Assembly: GCF_020423045.1 (NCBI RefSeq)
Contig: NZ_CP081943.1
Location: 4,464,001-4,528,000 of the forward strand
DNA: 64,000 nucleotides
Origin: Pseudomonas sp. MM213
GTDB lineage: Bacteria; Pseudomonadota; Gammaproteobacteria; Pseudomonadales; Pseudomonadaceae
Reading direction: 5' to 3'
Shown: positions 1 through 8,701 of the stretch, piece by piece
Layout of the letters: each line of letters begins with the position of its first letter
Position numbering within the stretch: the stretch's first letter is position 1
The notes under the pieces: generated by a model
What the model saw: the letters and a program-made list of their open reading frames with translations, nothing else
Told to the model about the DNA's origin: nothing
Databases searched by the model: none
Program-made: the position numbers and the translations under genes

Positions 1-52
1 CCTTTGGTTCCTTCGCTTCAAAACAGACTTTGTCAGGGTAACTGGGCGCCAC
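1..52 (-). pseudogene. C-terminal remnant of a DUF3304 lipoprotein gene, running off the left edge
   Basis: Read on the minus strand this stretch stays open and encodes APSYPDKVCFEAKEPK. That aligns with the C-terminal end of the DUF3304 proteins further right, which carry NYPDKAYFQVKES and DYPDKAYFQVKGS. The expected upstream part of such a gene is absent: the sequence directly upstream is a terminator hairpin and the end of the Tle1 gene. It is therefore probably the tail of a further, truncated paralogue. The stop codon lies outside the window, so this could also be part of a larger rearranged ORF. Confidence 0.5.
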
Positions 53-54
53 GC

Positions 55-85
55 AAAAAGGGCGGCTCATCCAGAGTCGCCCTTT
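55..85 (-). terminator. Rho-independent terminator after the Tle1 gene
   Basis: An 8-bp perfect stem (57-64 with 78-85) is followed on the minus strand by a short T run. It lies 13 bases after the tle1 stop codon and closes the minus-strand T6SS transcription unit. Confidence 0.8.
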
Positions 86-97
86 ATCGTTGTGCAG

Positions 98-2713
98 TTA
101 CACGTTCTTTTCAGACGACTTCAAGTTACTGGCCTGATCAGCCACCAAGTCGAGCCAGCCACCGGGCTTGTCCTCATCGTTCGCCGCATTCGCCAACATA
201 CCGGCCAATGCACCCACGTCCTTCTTGCGAGCAGCTTCGACTGCTTCAAGCGCCTGATGGGCTACCAGAATTTTCTGCAGCGCCGGGGTGTTCGCGTTTG
301 CTTCAGTCAATGGTTTCAGCGGTGGCAAGGCTGCGGCTTTGGCCACCAGGTCTCCCGGTTCTTTAGTGAACACTCGTAGAGCATCCAGATTGCTTGCCAC
401 TGGAAGCGCAATGCCTGTAAGTGGGTCGAAAGCACTGATTTCCGGCAGCCCCACTTTTCCGCTCAGGACAGGACGAGCCAAGGATGGTAAAAACAGACCT
501 AGCAACATACGAGGATCCTTCCTCTTGATACTCAGGCCGACACTAGCCAATGCAATACCAAGTCCGATAACCCGCCCGGCACTGGCTAAGAGCGATAGCT
601 GCTTATTCGACTCGTTATCGAAATGAATCAAACGGATACGGAAATAGTCCGTAAAGGGCTCACGCGGTCCAATAGCGGAGTGGTTCATGAACCACGCTCG
701 GGAGTCGTGAATCTGATTGTCAAACAACGCCACTAGGTCTTCTTGCCCCGGCCTAGGTTTATTGGCTGCAATAAACATTTTTTCGTGCAGCTTTGTGCCT
801 TCAGCATGCAGGTAGGCATACTCCTCCGCTTCGTCTTCCTCATTTATCAGGAACACTGTACCGCCCAGTAGCATATCTACCACACCACCAGCGGTGAATG
901 AGTCATCCACCATGCCCCACTCTCTCAAGTAGTCATGCCTAAACTCCGCTGCTGCCCCACTTAGCTGGCGGTGGTCTAGAGGAGGCTCAAATTTTTTCTC
1001 CCAACGCATTTTGTCGACTTTTTCCTGGCCACCGACAATTTGTATGTTCAGTTGGTTTTCCTTCTCCTCTGCCTCGGTGTAAGTCGGCTCGGGCTTGCCC
1101 TCAGCAGCAGCAGAGGTTTTGGCATCTCTGCGCTTCTGAATAGCTTCCCAAGCATCGATTTTTGCTTTGGGCATATCCGCAAGAGAGTTTTGAAAGAATG
1201 GCTGTTTTTCTACGCCACCGGCGTAACGGTCGATTCTCCATGCGGTAATTAGCGCATGCTCTTGTTTCATCACCTCTTCCAAAGTGCCGCCTTTGGCTTG
1301 AGCCTGCCAAGCGTTGAAGCGGCGAACCAGGGTAGCGTTAAAGTCGAACTCGTCTTGGACCTTAGGGTCCATGGCACGCCACGCTTCGTGATCTGGAAGA
1401 AGAATATTCTGTGGAACTTGCAGCGGAGCACCGGCCTTGAATGCTTCAGCATAGAGATGGTGTAACGGAATTTGAGATAGCAAATCGTCTGTACCAGAAA
1501 TCGCTTTGCCTTGGTCTTTCGGTGAGTAACCTCCTCCTACGTCGGAGTGCACACCTGGATAAAAGTACTCGACAGTATTATCCCGGTAACTAGAGGGAGC
1601 CTCAGTATTTCGCTGGCCGTCAGCCGTTTTTGACCTCCGGCGAATAGAATCCAGAGGAAAACTAGCACGTTGCTCATGAGCCGAAACTAAATGTACGCAG
1701 CGCTTTAGGAAGTGACGGTCCTCGGGAACTGTTGTGTCTTGACTCTCGATAATCGCATCTTCAGGCAACCGCATAGTGCCGTCAGCCCACCCCATATGCC
1801 CAGCAGCGAATGGCGCACTGTCAGCAAGACCAACCGCCGCCACGGTGTCGCAGAGTCCAAGAAACTCTATGGACAGCGGCAAACCCGCAAAGAGGTATTC
1901 CACGACCCCACTCTCCCCTGAGCAGCGCGTCAATGTCTGAAGCCAGTTAGCGAAGGTTCGCGCTTGAGCCGCACCACGGGAAAATCCATACACATATAGA
2001 CGCATCGCTAAGATTCGAGGCTTATGGTCTCCCTCATCGAGTTTCTTGAGCGCTTTTTCCAGATCCTGGATATGCGGACGCATAACTGCTTCACGCTTTT
2101 TCTCACCATTCTCCATTAGACCTGCCGTCATGACGGTGCCTAGCCAAGAAGTAGCCATTCCCTCTACCAGACTTTTTGTTTCGTCAGGCGAGAATGGCGT
2201 TTGGCCCGGTACCGAATCCTTTAGTGCTGAAATCAAACGAGTCAGCCCCCAATTAATTCGGTTTTCACCACCATTTGCACCTATTAGCCCAAATGAGTCT
2301 GGAACGACTTCATTGATCTCTGGAAATGTTGTCCCGACTCCCGGACTGTAATAACGAAAGTATCCTGTTTGTATTGTTGGGTCCGACCCTAAACTTGCGT
2401 GGAAGATACGAGCAATATTACTGCATGATGAAGGACTCGAGGAGCTATCAGCGAGATCATTATTATTGGTTCCGTCGAACGCAATAGTTATATGTAACGT
2501 CTTACTGCATGACGGCCCACTTTGAACATCACCTTTAGACTGTAATAGTTTTCGCTGCTGGTTAGTAAATCGTGTTTCATCAGCCTTCTGTTTACGAATA
2601 TTCTCTGAAAGTTGATTCGGGTCTTTTGGCAGACGCCCTTGTGCTGGAAACGCTGGCGGTACCGACACAGATGCAGCTTGTTTTTTAATTTCCGCGCTTA
2701 TTTGTTTGGACAT
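98..2713 (-). CDS. tle1: Tle1-type T6SS phospholipase effector (DUF2235 alpha/beta hydrolase)
   Basis: This 871-residue protein has the DUF2235 fold signature: IAFDGTNNN near residue 79, the nucleophile elbow GFSRG with Ser245, LCDTVAAVG with Asp289, and PGVHSDVGGGY with His389. By analogy with Tle1 of P. aeruginosa these are the likely Ser-Asp-His triad. Family members hydrolyse phospholipids in the periplasm of attacked cells. A glycine-rich hydrophobic stretch around residues 708-729 may help membrane contact. There is no signal peptide, as expected for VgrG-delivered cargo. The ATG overlaps the end of the upstream DUF3304 gene by 16 bases, so the two are translationally linked, and GGAGG lies just upstream. 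The vgrG-DUF4123-immunity-effector context supports the call. Confidence 0.9.
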   Translation of the reverse strand: MSKQISAEIKKQAASVSVPPAFPAQGRLPKDPNQLSENIRKQKADETRFTNQQRKLLQSKGDVQSGPSCSKTLHITIAFDGTNNNDLADSSSSPSSCSNIARIFHASLGSDPTIQTGYFRYYSPGVGTTFPEINEVVPDSFGLIGANGGENRINWGLTRLISALKDSVPGQTPFSPDETKSLVEGMATSWLGTVMTAGLMENGEKKREAVMRPHIQDLEKALKKLDEGDHKPRILAMRLYVYGFSRGAAQARTFANWLQTLTRCSGESGVVEYLFAGLPLSIEFLGLCDTVAAVGLADSAPFAAGHMGWADGTMRLPEDAIIESQDTTVPEDRHFLKRCVHLVSAHEQRASFPLDSIRRRSKTADGQRNTEAPSSYRDNTVEYFYPGVHSDVGGGYSPKDQGKAISGTDDLLSQIPLHHLYAEAFKAGAPLQVPQNILLPDHEAWRAMDPKVQDEFDFNATLVRRFNAWQAQAKGGTLEEVMKQEHALITAWRIDRYAGGVEKQPFFQNSLADMPKAKIDAWEAIQKRRDAKTSAAAEGKPEPTYTEAEEKENQLNIQIVGGQEKVDKMRWEKKFEPPLDHRQLSGAAAEFRHDYLREWGMVDDSFTAGGVVDMLLGGTVFLINEEDEAEEYAYLHAEGTKLHEKMFIAANKPRPGQEDLVALFDNQIHDSRAWFMNHSAIGPREPFTDYFRIRLIHFDNESNKQLSLLASAGRVIGLGIALASVGLSIKRKDPRMLLGLFLPSLARPVLSGKVGLPEISAFDPLTGIALPVASNLDALRVFTKEPGDLVAKAAALPPLKPLTEANANTPALQKILVAHQALEAVEAARKKDVGALAGMLANAANDEDKPGGWLDLVADQASNLKSSEKNV

Positions 2714-3336
2714 ACCTTAGGCTCCTCCATATTCATTGGGAAGTTAAAGGGATAAGCCGGATCGCCACGTTTAATATTGTCTGCCGAGACACGAACCTGA
2801 TCGCACGGTAAAAAATGCACCTTCAAAGAACCCGCCGTATCGTATTTTGGAATTTCGACAGTTACTGAATGCTGGGTATATTGCGCCGCATGTTTTTTAT
2901 ATTCTGCACGGTACGCATCCGTACCAAGTGGCGGCCATTTGGCAGAAGGTCTTGCATTAGGGTCTTTCTCCCATTCAACAATAGCCCTCAAACCTGGGGT
3001 CCATACTCTTGGCACAACCCCACAACAAACTTCGCTACCTCCACCTTGATGCGGGCCTATGTTAGGTCCTCCAGCACCGTTGACGGTAAATCTATTAATA
3101 GCGGCGGAAGTATGGTTATAACCGGTTACCGATGTAGAAAGCATTTTTGATTCTGCTTGGCAGGCAACAATAGTAAATGTGCCGACCAACAACAATGCCA
3201 AACGCATGCAACGTGACTTAATATTACTAATAAAGGGCATCATTCTCACGGGTACGTGCAGCCCCCGCAGAAATTTGGCAGATGACAAAAATTTGTCATC
3301 ACGCGAGTTGTTACCTTTGCTTATAAGCTTTGACAT
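2698..3336 (-). CDS. DUF3304 lipoprotein, likely immunity protein to Tle1 (copy 1)
   Basis: The protein has 212 residues from the ATG at 3336, which follows GGAGG; the frame is open further upstream to 3483. A hydrophobic segment ends in the lipobox-like TIVAC with Cys59, and an internal start at residue 32 or 44 would give a more normal signal peptide. The mature part carries VTGYNHTSAAINRF, NGAGG, EVCCG and FLPCDQVRVS, all shared with the two neighbouring copies and typical of DUF3304. Periplasmic lipoproteins encoded directly before Tle1 effectors are known to neutralise them, so self-protection is inferred. It is the immunity copy directly adjacent to the effector. Confidence 0.8.
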   Translation of the reverse strand: MSKLISKGNNSRDDKFLSSAKFLRGLHVPVRMMPFISNIKSRCMRLALLLVGTFTIVACQAESKMLSTSVTGYNHTSAAINRFTVNGAGGPNIGPHQGGGSEVCCGVVPRVWTPGLRAIVEWEKDPNARPSAKWPPLGTDAYRAEYKKHAAQYTQHSVTVEIPKYDTAGSLKVHFLPCDQVRVSADNIKRGDPAYPFNFPMNMEEPKVCPNK

Positions 3337-3500
3337 ACCTTCGACTCCTCCATGTTCATCATGGCAGTTAATCAAACACCCGAAGAACCGGGCGTATTGC
3401 TTCCTGCAAATACATCTATTTGATTGCACGACAAAGTTTCTATTTTCCGCCATAGGTATAGCTTCGCTCAAAGAACCGGACATATCTTCGACCCCTTAAC
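3337..3500 (-). repeat. Direct repeat, copy A (spacer of the DUF3304 array)
   Basis: This spacer is nearly identical to 4091-4253, with a few substitutions and a one-base length difference. It joins the end of one DUF3304 gene to the start of the next. It carries the ribosome binding site and the start of a short relic reading frame (ATGTCCGGTTC...). In this copy the relic frame reads into the downstream lipoprotein gene. The arrangement shows a tandem duplication of a gene-plus-spacer unit of about 750 bp. Confidence 0.85.
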
Positions 3501-4090
3501 TTGAAAATAGGCTTTATCGGGATAATCCGGATGCCCGGGGGTAAAGCAAGTTGTAGAAACTTTTACTTGATCGCACGGTAGAAAGTGAACCTGTAGCGCG
3601 CAAAGTTGCTCAGTATACTTCGGAACCTCAACCATCGCTGTATGGTGAGAGTAATCAGCGGAGTGACGAACCAATGCCTCTTTTAGAATTTGTCCGTTTT
3701 GGTCACGCTTAATGGGCCCGTATGGATTGGGGTCTTTGTCCCATTCAATGATTGCTCTAACTCCCGGATTCCACTGAAGAGGGAGTGCGCCACAGCAAAC
3801 TTCAGCTCCTCCACCAGCATTTGGTGGAATCCGGGGCCACCCGCTCCATTAATACTAAACCGTATAATTTCCGCGGAGGTGTGGTTATAACCAGTAACCG
3901 GTGCAGACACCATTTCAGGTCCAGCATTGCAAGCGCTTACACCGAACATGCTGAATACAAGAGCTAATGACCGCGCCATCATATTGAAACTGATCTTTCT
4001 TAGCTCCAAGCAAAATTTGCGCAAAAAAACGTCTTGCATAACAGCCGCACACCAGCATATGCCTTTAACTACATCATTCAATATCGACAT
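3468..4090 (-). pseudogene. Frameshifted DUF3304 lipoprotein gene (copy 2)
   Basis: The first part (4090 down to about 3836) encodes a lipoprotein start with lipobox VSAC, then VTGYNHTSAEII and INGAGGP. The reading frame then shifts at a CCGG run near 3831-3836. One base is missing relative to copy 3, where the codons read GGT-CCG-CGA-ATC-CCA. The original frame resumes to encode VRHSADYSHH, LQVHFLPCDQVKVS and YPDKAYFQVKG. Either the gene is newly inactivated or the assembly has a one-base error. If it is intact it would be a second immunity copy. Confidence 0.8.
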
Positions 4091-4236
4091 ACCTTCGACT
4101 CCTCCATGTTCTTCAGGCAGTTAATCAAACACCCGAAGAACCGGGCGTATTGCTTCCTGCAAATACATCTATTTGATTGCCCGACAAAGTTTCTATTTCC
4201 TGCCACAGGTATAGCTTCGCTCAAAGAGCCGGACAT
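4078..4236 (-). other. Relic 52-codon ORF in the DUF3304 spacer
   Basis: The frame starts MSGSLSEAIPVAG and ends with MEESKVCRY. The last part resembles the C-terminal end of DUF3304 copy 1 (MEEPKVCPNK). It begins at an ATG that overlaps the end of copy 3, as tle1 does with copy 1. I infer a fused remnant: the first codons of a lost gene joined to the tail of a lost DUF3304 gene. Translation is possible but no function can be assigned. Confidence 0.45.
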
Positions 4237-4253
4237 ATCATCGACTCCTTAAC
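4091..4253 (-). repeat. Direct repeat, copy B (spacer of the DUF3304 array)
   Basis: This is the second copy of the spacer described at 3337-3500. It lies between DUF3304 copies 3 and 2 and holds the 52-codon relic ORF and the GGAGG that serves copy 2. Confidence 0.85.
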
Positions 4254-4787
4254 TTGAAAATACGCTTTATCTGGATAGTTCGTGTGACCCGGAGGAAAGC
4301 AGGTAGTAGAAACCCTTACCTGATCGCACGGCAAAAAATGAACCTGCAAAGCACAAAGTTCTTTAGCGTACTTAGGAATTTCGACCGTCGCTTTATGGTG
4401 AGAGTAACCAGCAGAATGACGAACAACTATCTCTTTTGTAATTTGTCCGTACTGGTCACGCTCGACCGATTCGTATGGATTTGGATCTTTGTCCCATTCG
4501 ATAGTCGCTCTAAGGCCCGGACGCCATTGCAAAGGAAGTGTGCTGCAGCACATTTCATTTCCTCCGCCCTGATTGGGTGGGATTCGCGGACCGCCAGCAC
4601 CATTGATCGTGAATCCCATTATTTCTGCGGAGGTATGGTTAAAGCCCTTAACGGGAGCACCGACCATTTCAGGCCCACTACGACACCCACTCAACACCAC
4701 CAACCCCATCAAAACCCACCCACGAACCCACCACGAAGACATCGCCGCCCCCGCAACCTCAACCGGCCCACAAGCACCCCCACTCAT
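4221..4787 (-). CDS. DUF3304 lipoprotein, likely T6SS immunity protein (copy 3)
   Basis: The protein has 188 residues from the ATG at 4787, which shares a base with the stop codon of the upstream DUF4123 gene. A hydrophobic signal ends in the lipobox LSGC with Cys35, and an inner Met16 start is possible. The body contains VKGFNHTSAEIMGF, NGAGGPRIPPNQGGG, EMCCS and FLPCDQVRVS, and it is the full-length reference for the broken copy 2. The protein is predicted to be anchored in the periplasm. An extra immunity copy without an intact adjacent effector may protect against related Tle1 toxins of other strains; that role is inferred. Confidence 0.8.
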   Translation of the reverse strand: MSGGACGPVEVAGAAMSSWWVRGWVLMGLVVLSGCRSGPEMVGAPVKGFNHTSAEIMGFTINGAGGPRIPPNQGGGNEMCCSTLPLQWRPGLRATIEWDKDPNPYESVERDQYGQITKEIVVRHSAGYSHHKATVEIPKYAKELCALQVHFLPCDQVRVSTTCFPPGHTNYPDKAYFQVKESMICPAL

Positions 4788-5593
4788 CAAATCAACGCCT
4801 TCGGCGGCTCATCAATCACAAACGGCGAATTCTCCACCAACCACTGTTCAATAAACGGTTCCCGCTCTTCCGGTTCCTTCAACCCCTTCTGATTTGCCGC
4901 GATCTGGCTGCGATACAAATGGCGAATAAGCCCCTCATTACGGCTCAAGCCGTAGTTTTGCGGCACGGCGCAGCGGTCGATGCGGTAGGCGTCGGCTTCG
5001 GTCCAGGCGAGCAGGTTGGCGACTTGTGGGTGGTCGAACATGACAGGGCCGTTGGCCGGTGTGGGGGCGTGGCGGACGTAGTTGCCGGGCAGGCTTTGTG
5101 GGTGTTGGTCGCGGTCGAGCCAGTGCCAGGAGATGACGGCGGCGTGGAAGGCGTTGCTTTGTACCGGGGTCAGGGTTTCGGCGACGGGCAGCAGCATGCG
5201 CGGGTCGTAGTAGCGCAGCACGCCTTCGGAGCGGCCCTGGTTCCATTTTGCCTGGGTGTAGCCGCGCAGGTGTTCGGCCAGCGCATCGAACGCCCAAGGG
5301 CTGAACAGGGCGACGACGTGTTTGTTGCAGTCGACGGCGCTGATGAAGGTTTTCAGCCAGGCGCGTTGGGCCGTGTCGACGCGCAGCAGCAGCGGGCCGA
5401 AATCGGCAATGGCGACTTCCGGGGTGTTTTCAAACAGCTTGGCCAGTTTTGGCCCGTCGGGCTGCTCCGCCAGTTCTTGCAGCAGCGGGTAGTCGAGACT
5501 GGTTGCGTCGATCAACAGGTCGAGGTGCGACTGTTTCAGTTGCAGGGCGTTGACCCATAACTCATCCAGCCAGTGCACGTTGCTTGTGTACAT
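4787..5593 (-). CDS. DUF4123 T6SS effector adaptor/chaperone
   Basis: This 268-residue soluble protein matches DUF4123, with features such as YLLIDATSL-like LLIDATSLDYPLLQEL at the N terminus, FSPWAFDALAEHL and VLRYYDPRMLLPV. Members of this family (Tap/TEC) load a specific effector onto its cognate VgrG and are not themselves secreted. The gene lies 11 bases after vgrG and touches the immunity gene that follows, so the loaded cargo is most likely the Tle1 phospholipase at 98-2713. Confidence 0.88.
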   Translation of the reverse strand: MYTSNVHWLDELWVNALQLKQSHLDLLIDATSLDYPLLQELAEQPDGPKLAKLFENTPEVAIADFGPLLLRVDTAQRAWLKTFISAVDCNKHVVALFSPWAFDALAEHLRGYTQAKWNQGRSEGVLRYYDPRMLLPVAETLTPVQSNAFHAAVISWHWLDRDQHPQSLPGNYVRHAPTPANGPVMFDHPQVANLLAWTEADAYRIDRCAVPQNYGLSRNEGLIRHLYRSQIAANQKGLKEPEEREPFIEQWLVENSPFVIDEPPKALI

Positions 5594-5604
5594 GAAGTCG
5601 TCCT

Positions 5605-7671
5605 TTATCGTGCGGCCAGGGCCTGGGCGTTACGTTTGGCCCGGGCCAGGCATTCCTTGCAAACCGGGGGCGGCGCCATCGGTGCGTTGCCGAGAGCCTG
5701 AGGCGGCACGGCGCCGGCGATGTCCTTGTCCGCTGCGCCTGGCAGTATCGGCGGTTTGATGCCGATTCCGGTCCCCGAGCCTGCCGAACCGCCGGCATTG
5801 ATCTTCACAATCGGCCCGACCACGGTCACGCCACCGGCATCCAGTTTGATGAAGCTGCCACCGCCCTTGATGGTCAGTTCCGAGCCGGCCTCGATGACGA
5901 TTTTCGCCCCAGCCTTCAGGTGAATCTCTTTCCCAACGCTAGTCAGCTGCGCAGTCCCCAACTTCACATGCTGGTTCTGCCCAACCGTCAGGTGATCATC
6001 CACCCGTGTCTCAACCTTGCGATCAGCAATCGTGGTGCGATGCTCTTCAGCCTTCAGCTCGGTGTAGGTGTTCTTCACCACTGTGTCGTGCCGCTCATTG
6101 CCGACGCGAATCTTCTGGTCGTGCTCGATGTTTTCATCCCAATCCCGCTGGGCGTGGATGAAGATCTGCTCCGCCCCTTTTTTGTCCTCAATCCGCAGTT
6201 CGTTGTACCCGCCGCCACCCGGTGAGCTGAGGGTTTTGAAGACGCTGCGGGTTTTGTTGGCGGGCAGTTCGTAGGGAACCTGGTTTTCCTTGTGGTACAG
6301 GCAACCGGTTACCAACGGTTGGTCGGGGTCGCCTTCGAGGAAGGTGACGAGGACTTCCATGCCGATGCGCGGGATGACGATGGCGCCGTAGCGGTCGCCG
6401 GCCCAGCTTGAGGAGACGCGCATCCAGCAGCTGGTTTTGTCGTCGGCCTGGCCTTCGCGGTCCCAGTGGAATTGCACTTTGATGCGGCCGTATTGGTCGC
6501 AGTGGATTTCTTCGCCGGCGGGGCCGGTGACTTTGGCGGTCTGGCTGCCGAGTACTCGCGGTTTCGGGTGTTGCAGTGCCGGGCGGTAGAACACGGCCCA
6601 TGGGGTGGCGAGGAAGCGGTTGCGGTAGCCCTGGTGGAAGTCGTCTTTGTTGTCGGTGGTGTCGCTGGTCACGGACTCTTCGAGGACTTGCGGCTGTTTG
6701 CCTTCGTGGACGATTTCGGTGAGCAGCCAGAGGTCGTTCCACTCGGTGCGTGGGTGGTCGGACATTTCCAGGAAGTGGCCGCTGATCAAGCGGGTCTGAT
6801 CACCGTGGCCTTCGGCTTGCTGGTAGTCGGCGCGGTGGCGTTCGAGGATGCGCTGGCTGAGGAATTTGCCGCGCGCGCGGTCGAGGAAGCGGCCGGGGTA
6901 GTCGTAGTCTTCGAGGTCTGGTTCGTCGCTCTGAACATCAGGCTTGTAGGCAGCTTCGAGTTGCAGCCGTGGTTTTTCGAAGTCGTAGTCGCGGCGGGTG
7001 GTGCGGCTGGTGCGGGTTTCCAGGCGCAGTTTGAAGCCTTTGATCACCGGTTCGTCGGCGACCATGCCGCTGCCTTGCACGTACGCGGTTGGCTGGCCGA
7101 GTTTCCGGAACACGGTCTGGTCGTCACCGAACACCAGCAGGTGAGCTTTGGCGCTGTGCTGGAAGTGGTAGTGAATGCCTTCCTCTTCGCACAGGCGCTG
7201 GACGAAGTGCAGGTCGGTTTCGTCGTACTGCACGCAGTAGTCGCGGTCCGGGCATGGCTGGCTGAGCTGGAAGTTGTAGGCGTTGCCCTTGATGCCGTGC
7301 TCTTCGAGGATCAGCGCGATGATTTTTGGCGCGGACATCTGCTGGTAGATGCGCTGGTTGGTGCGGTGATGCAGGTATTGCAGGTGCGGCACCAGGGAGA
7401 CTTTGTAGCGGGTCAGGCGCTTGCCGGCATCGCCCTGGGCGACGCGGTAGATCTGGCCGTGGATGCCGCTGCCCTGCGGATCGAACGCTAGGAATGCCTG
7501 TTTGTGCAGGAGTTTTTCCAGGTCCAGATCGGGGTTTTCGCTGACCAGTTCGAGGTCGAAGCGATACGGCTGGCTGATGCCTTCGGTGCCGGTGAACGAC
7601 AGAACTTGCAGGTCGCCGACGTAGTCTTCGACAGTCAGGCTGAAGTGCGTTTCGTTAGCTGAGTTGAACAT
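5605..7671 (-). CDS. vgrG: VgrG spike protein (TssI), module 1
   Basis: The 688-residue protein has the gp27-like N-terminal part (LVSENPDLDLEKLLHKQAF, YCVQYDETDLHFVQRLCEEEGIHY). The gp5/OB region follows (VTGPAGEEIHCDQYGRIKVQF, VSSSWAGDRYGAIVIPRIG, EGDPDQPLVTGCLYH), then a repetitive beta-helix with DUF2345-like valine and glycine repeats. It forms the trimeric tip of the Hcp tube. A short tail with CKECLARA follows a proline-rich stretch and may bind adaptor or PAAR. No enzymatic extension is present. It lies 28 bases downstream of stk1 and heads the Tle1 cargo module. Confidence 0.95.
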   Translation of the reverse strand: MFNSANETHFSLTVEDYVGDLQVLSFTGTEGISQPYRFDLELVSENPDLDLEKLLHKQAFLAFDPQGSGIHGQIYRVAQGDAGKRLTRYKVSLVPHLQYLHHRTNQRIYQQMSAPKIIALILEEHGIKGNAYNFQLSQPCPDRDYCVQYDETDLHFVQRLCEEEGIHYHFQHSAKAHLLVFGDDQTVFRKLGQPTAYVQGSGMVADEPVIKGFKLRLETRTSRTTRRDYDFEKPRLQLEAAYKPDVQSDEPDLEDYDYPGRFLDRARGKFLSQRILERHRADYQQAEGHGDQTRLISGHFLEMSDHPRTEWNDLWLLTEIVHEGKQPQVLEESVTSDTTDNKDDFHQGYRNRFLATPWAVFYRPALQHPKPRVLGSQTAKVTGPAGEEIHCDQYGRIKVQFHWDREGQADDKTSCWMRVSSSWAGDRYGAIVIPRIGMEVLVTFLEGDPDQPLVTGCLYHKENQVPYELPANKTRSVFKTLSSPGGGGYNELRIEDKKGAEQIFIHAQRDWDENIEHDQKIRVGNERHDTVVKNTYTELKAEEHRTTIADRKVETRVDDHLTVGQNQHVKLGTAQLTSVGKEIHLKAGAKIVIEAGSELTIKGGGSFIKLDAGGVTVVGPIVKINAGGSAGSGTGIGIKPPILPGAADKDIAGAVPPQALGNAPMAPPPVCKECLARAKRNAQALAAR

Positions 7672-7699
7672 TGCTTGCTCCCTGTTCGGTAGTCATCCG

Positions 7700-8701
7700 T
7701 TACGCCCGAAGTCGCAGACGTTGCAGCAAAGACAAAGTGGCGCCCATGGCGTCACGCAGTTGTGCGGCGGTGATCGTTCGATCGGCCGCATCGAATGCCA
7801 GCGCCGTTCGCAGGGCTGGCCAGCAGTGTTTCGGTAGATTTTTCGGGGCGTGCAGCTCGCGTTCCAGGTGTTCGTCACGGGCCTGGGTCGAGGGCAAGCG
7901 GCGGAACGGGTGTTTGCCGCCCGCCAATTCGTAAAGCACGCAGGCCACGCCGTAGACGTCGGCGCTGGCGGACATCGGCTGGCCTTCGAGCAGTTCCGGT
8001 GCGGCATAGCCTGGGGTCCAGGCGTTGAAGCGGTCGCGGCTCAGGTGTGGCAGGCCGGGCAGGATGCCCTCCTCGGCCTGGCCCAGACCGAAGTCGAACA
8101 GACGCACGCCTTCTTCGCTGAGCATCACGTTGCTTGGCTTCATGTCGCCGTGCAGCACGCCGCGCGCGTGGGCGTAGGCCAGTGCGTCGAGCAGCGGCAG
8201 CGCGATGTCGCGCAGTTCTTTCCACGGCAGGCCGAGTGGCCGTTCGCAGAGCAGTTTGTCCAGGGTCAGCCCACGCATGAGTTCCATGGTGATGAAGGCA
8301 CGCTGGCAATCGGTGTCCACTTCAAAGGTGTGCGGGCGCAGCACGTTGTTGTGGCGCAGGCGTCGGGTCAGGGCGAACTCGCTGTAGAGCAAGGCGCTGG
8401 CGTCCGGCGATTCGGCAAATTCTTCGCTGAGGATTTTCAGCGCGATGTAAGGGTCGGGATCGCCGAACTGTTCGCTCAGCAAGTCCCGCGCACGGTAAAC
8501 CGCGCCCATGCCACCGGCACCGAGCAGACGCTCGATGCGGTAACGCCCTGCCAGCACGTCTGGCAGTTCACCGACACTGGCCCTTGTCGGCGCCAACGCG
8601 GGCTCAGCTTGATGCGACTTGGCAAACGCAAAGTAAGTCAGGTTATTGGCTTGCTCTTCGCTCATCAGCAGGTCGTCGAGCGGCGGCATGAGTTGGGTCA
8701 T
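7700..8701 (-). CDS. stk1: T6SS serine/threonine protein kinase Stk1
   Basis: The 333-residue protein is a complete Hanks-type kinase: glycine-rich loop GAGGMG at residues 61-66, Lys89 in ALKI, catalytic loop HGDMKPSN (184-191) and DFG (203-205). It lacks the C-terminal membrane segment and von Willebrand domain of PpkA, so it resembles the short Stk1 of HSI-II loci. It overlaps stp1 by four bases. Phosphorylation of the FHA protein encoded upstream is the expected trigger of apparatus assembly. Confidence 0.92.
   Translation of the reverse strand: MTQLMPPLDDLLMSEEQANNLTYFAFAKSHQAEPALAPTRASVGELPDVLAGRYRIERLLGAGGMGAVYRARDLLSEQFGDPDPYIALKILSEEFAESPDASALLYSEFALTRRLRHNNVLRPHTFEVDTDCQRAFITMELMRGLTLDKLLCERPLGLPWKELRDIALPLLDALAYAHARGVLHGDMKPSNVMLSEEGVRLFDFGLGQAEEGILPGLPHLSRDRFNAWTPGYAAPELLEGQPMSASADVYGVACVLYELAGGKHPFRRLPSTQARDEHLERELHAPKNLPKHCWPALRTALAFDAADRTITAAQLRDAMGATLSLLQRLRLRA

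Noticed and set aside
3337-3483. N-terminal extension of DUF3304 copy 1 up to 3483
   Set aside because: The extension is the duplicated spacer relic and would place the signal peptide more than 90 residues into the protein. GGAGG directly precedes the ATG at 3336.
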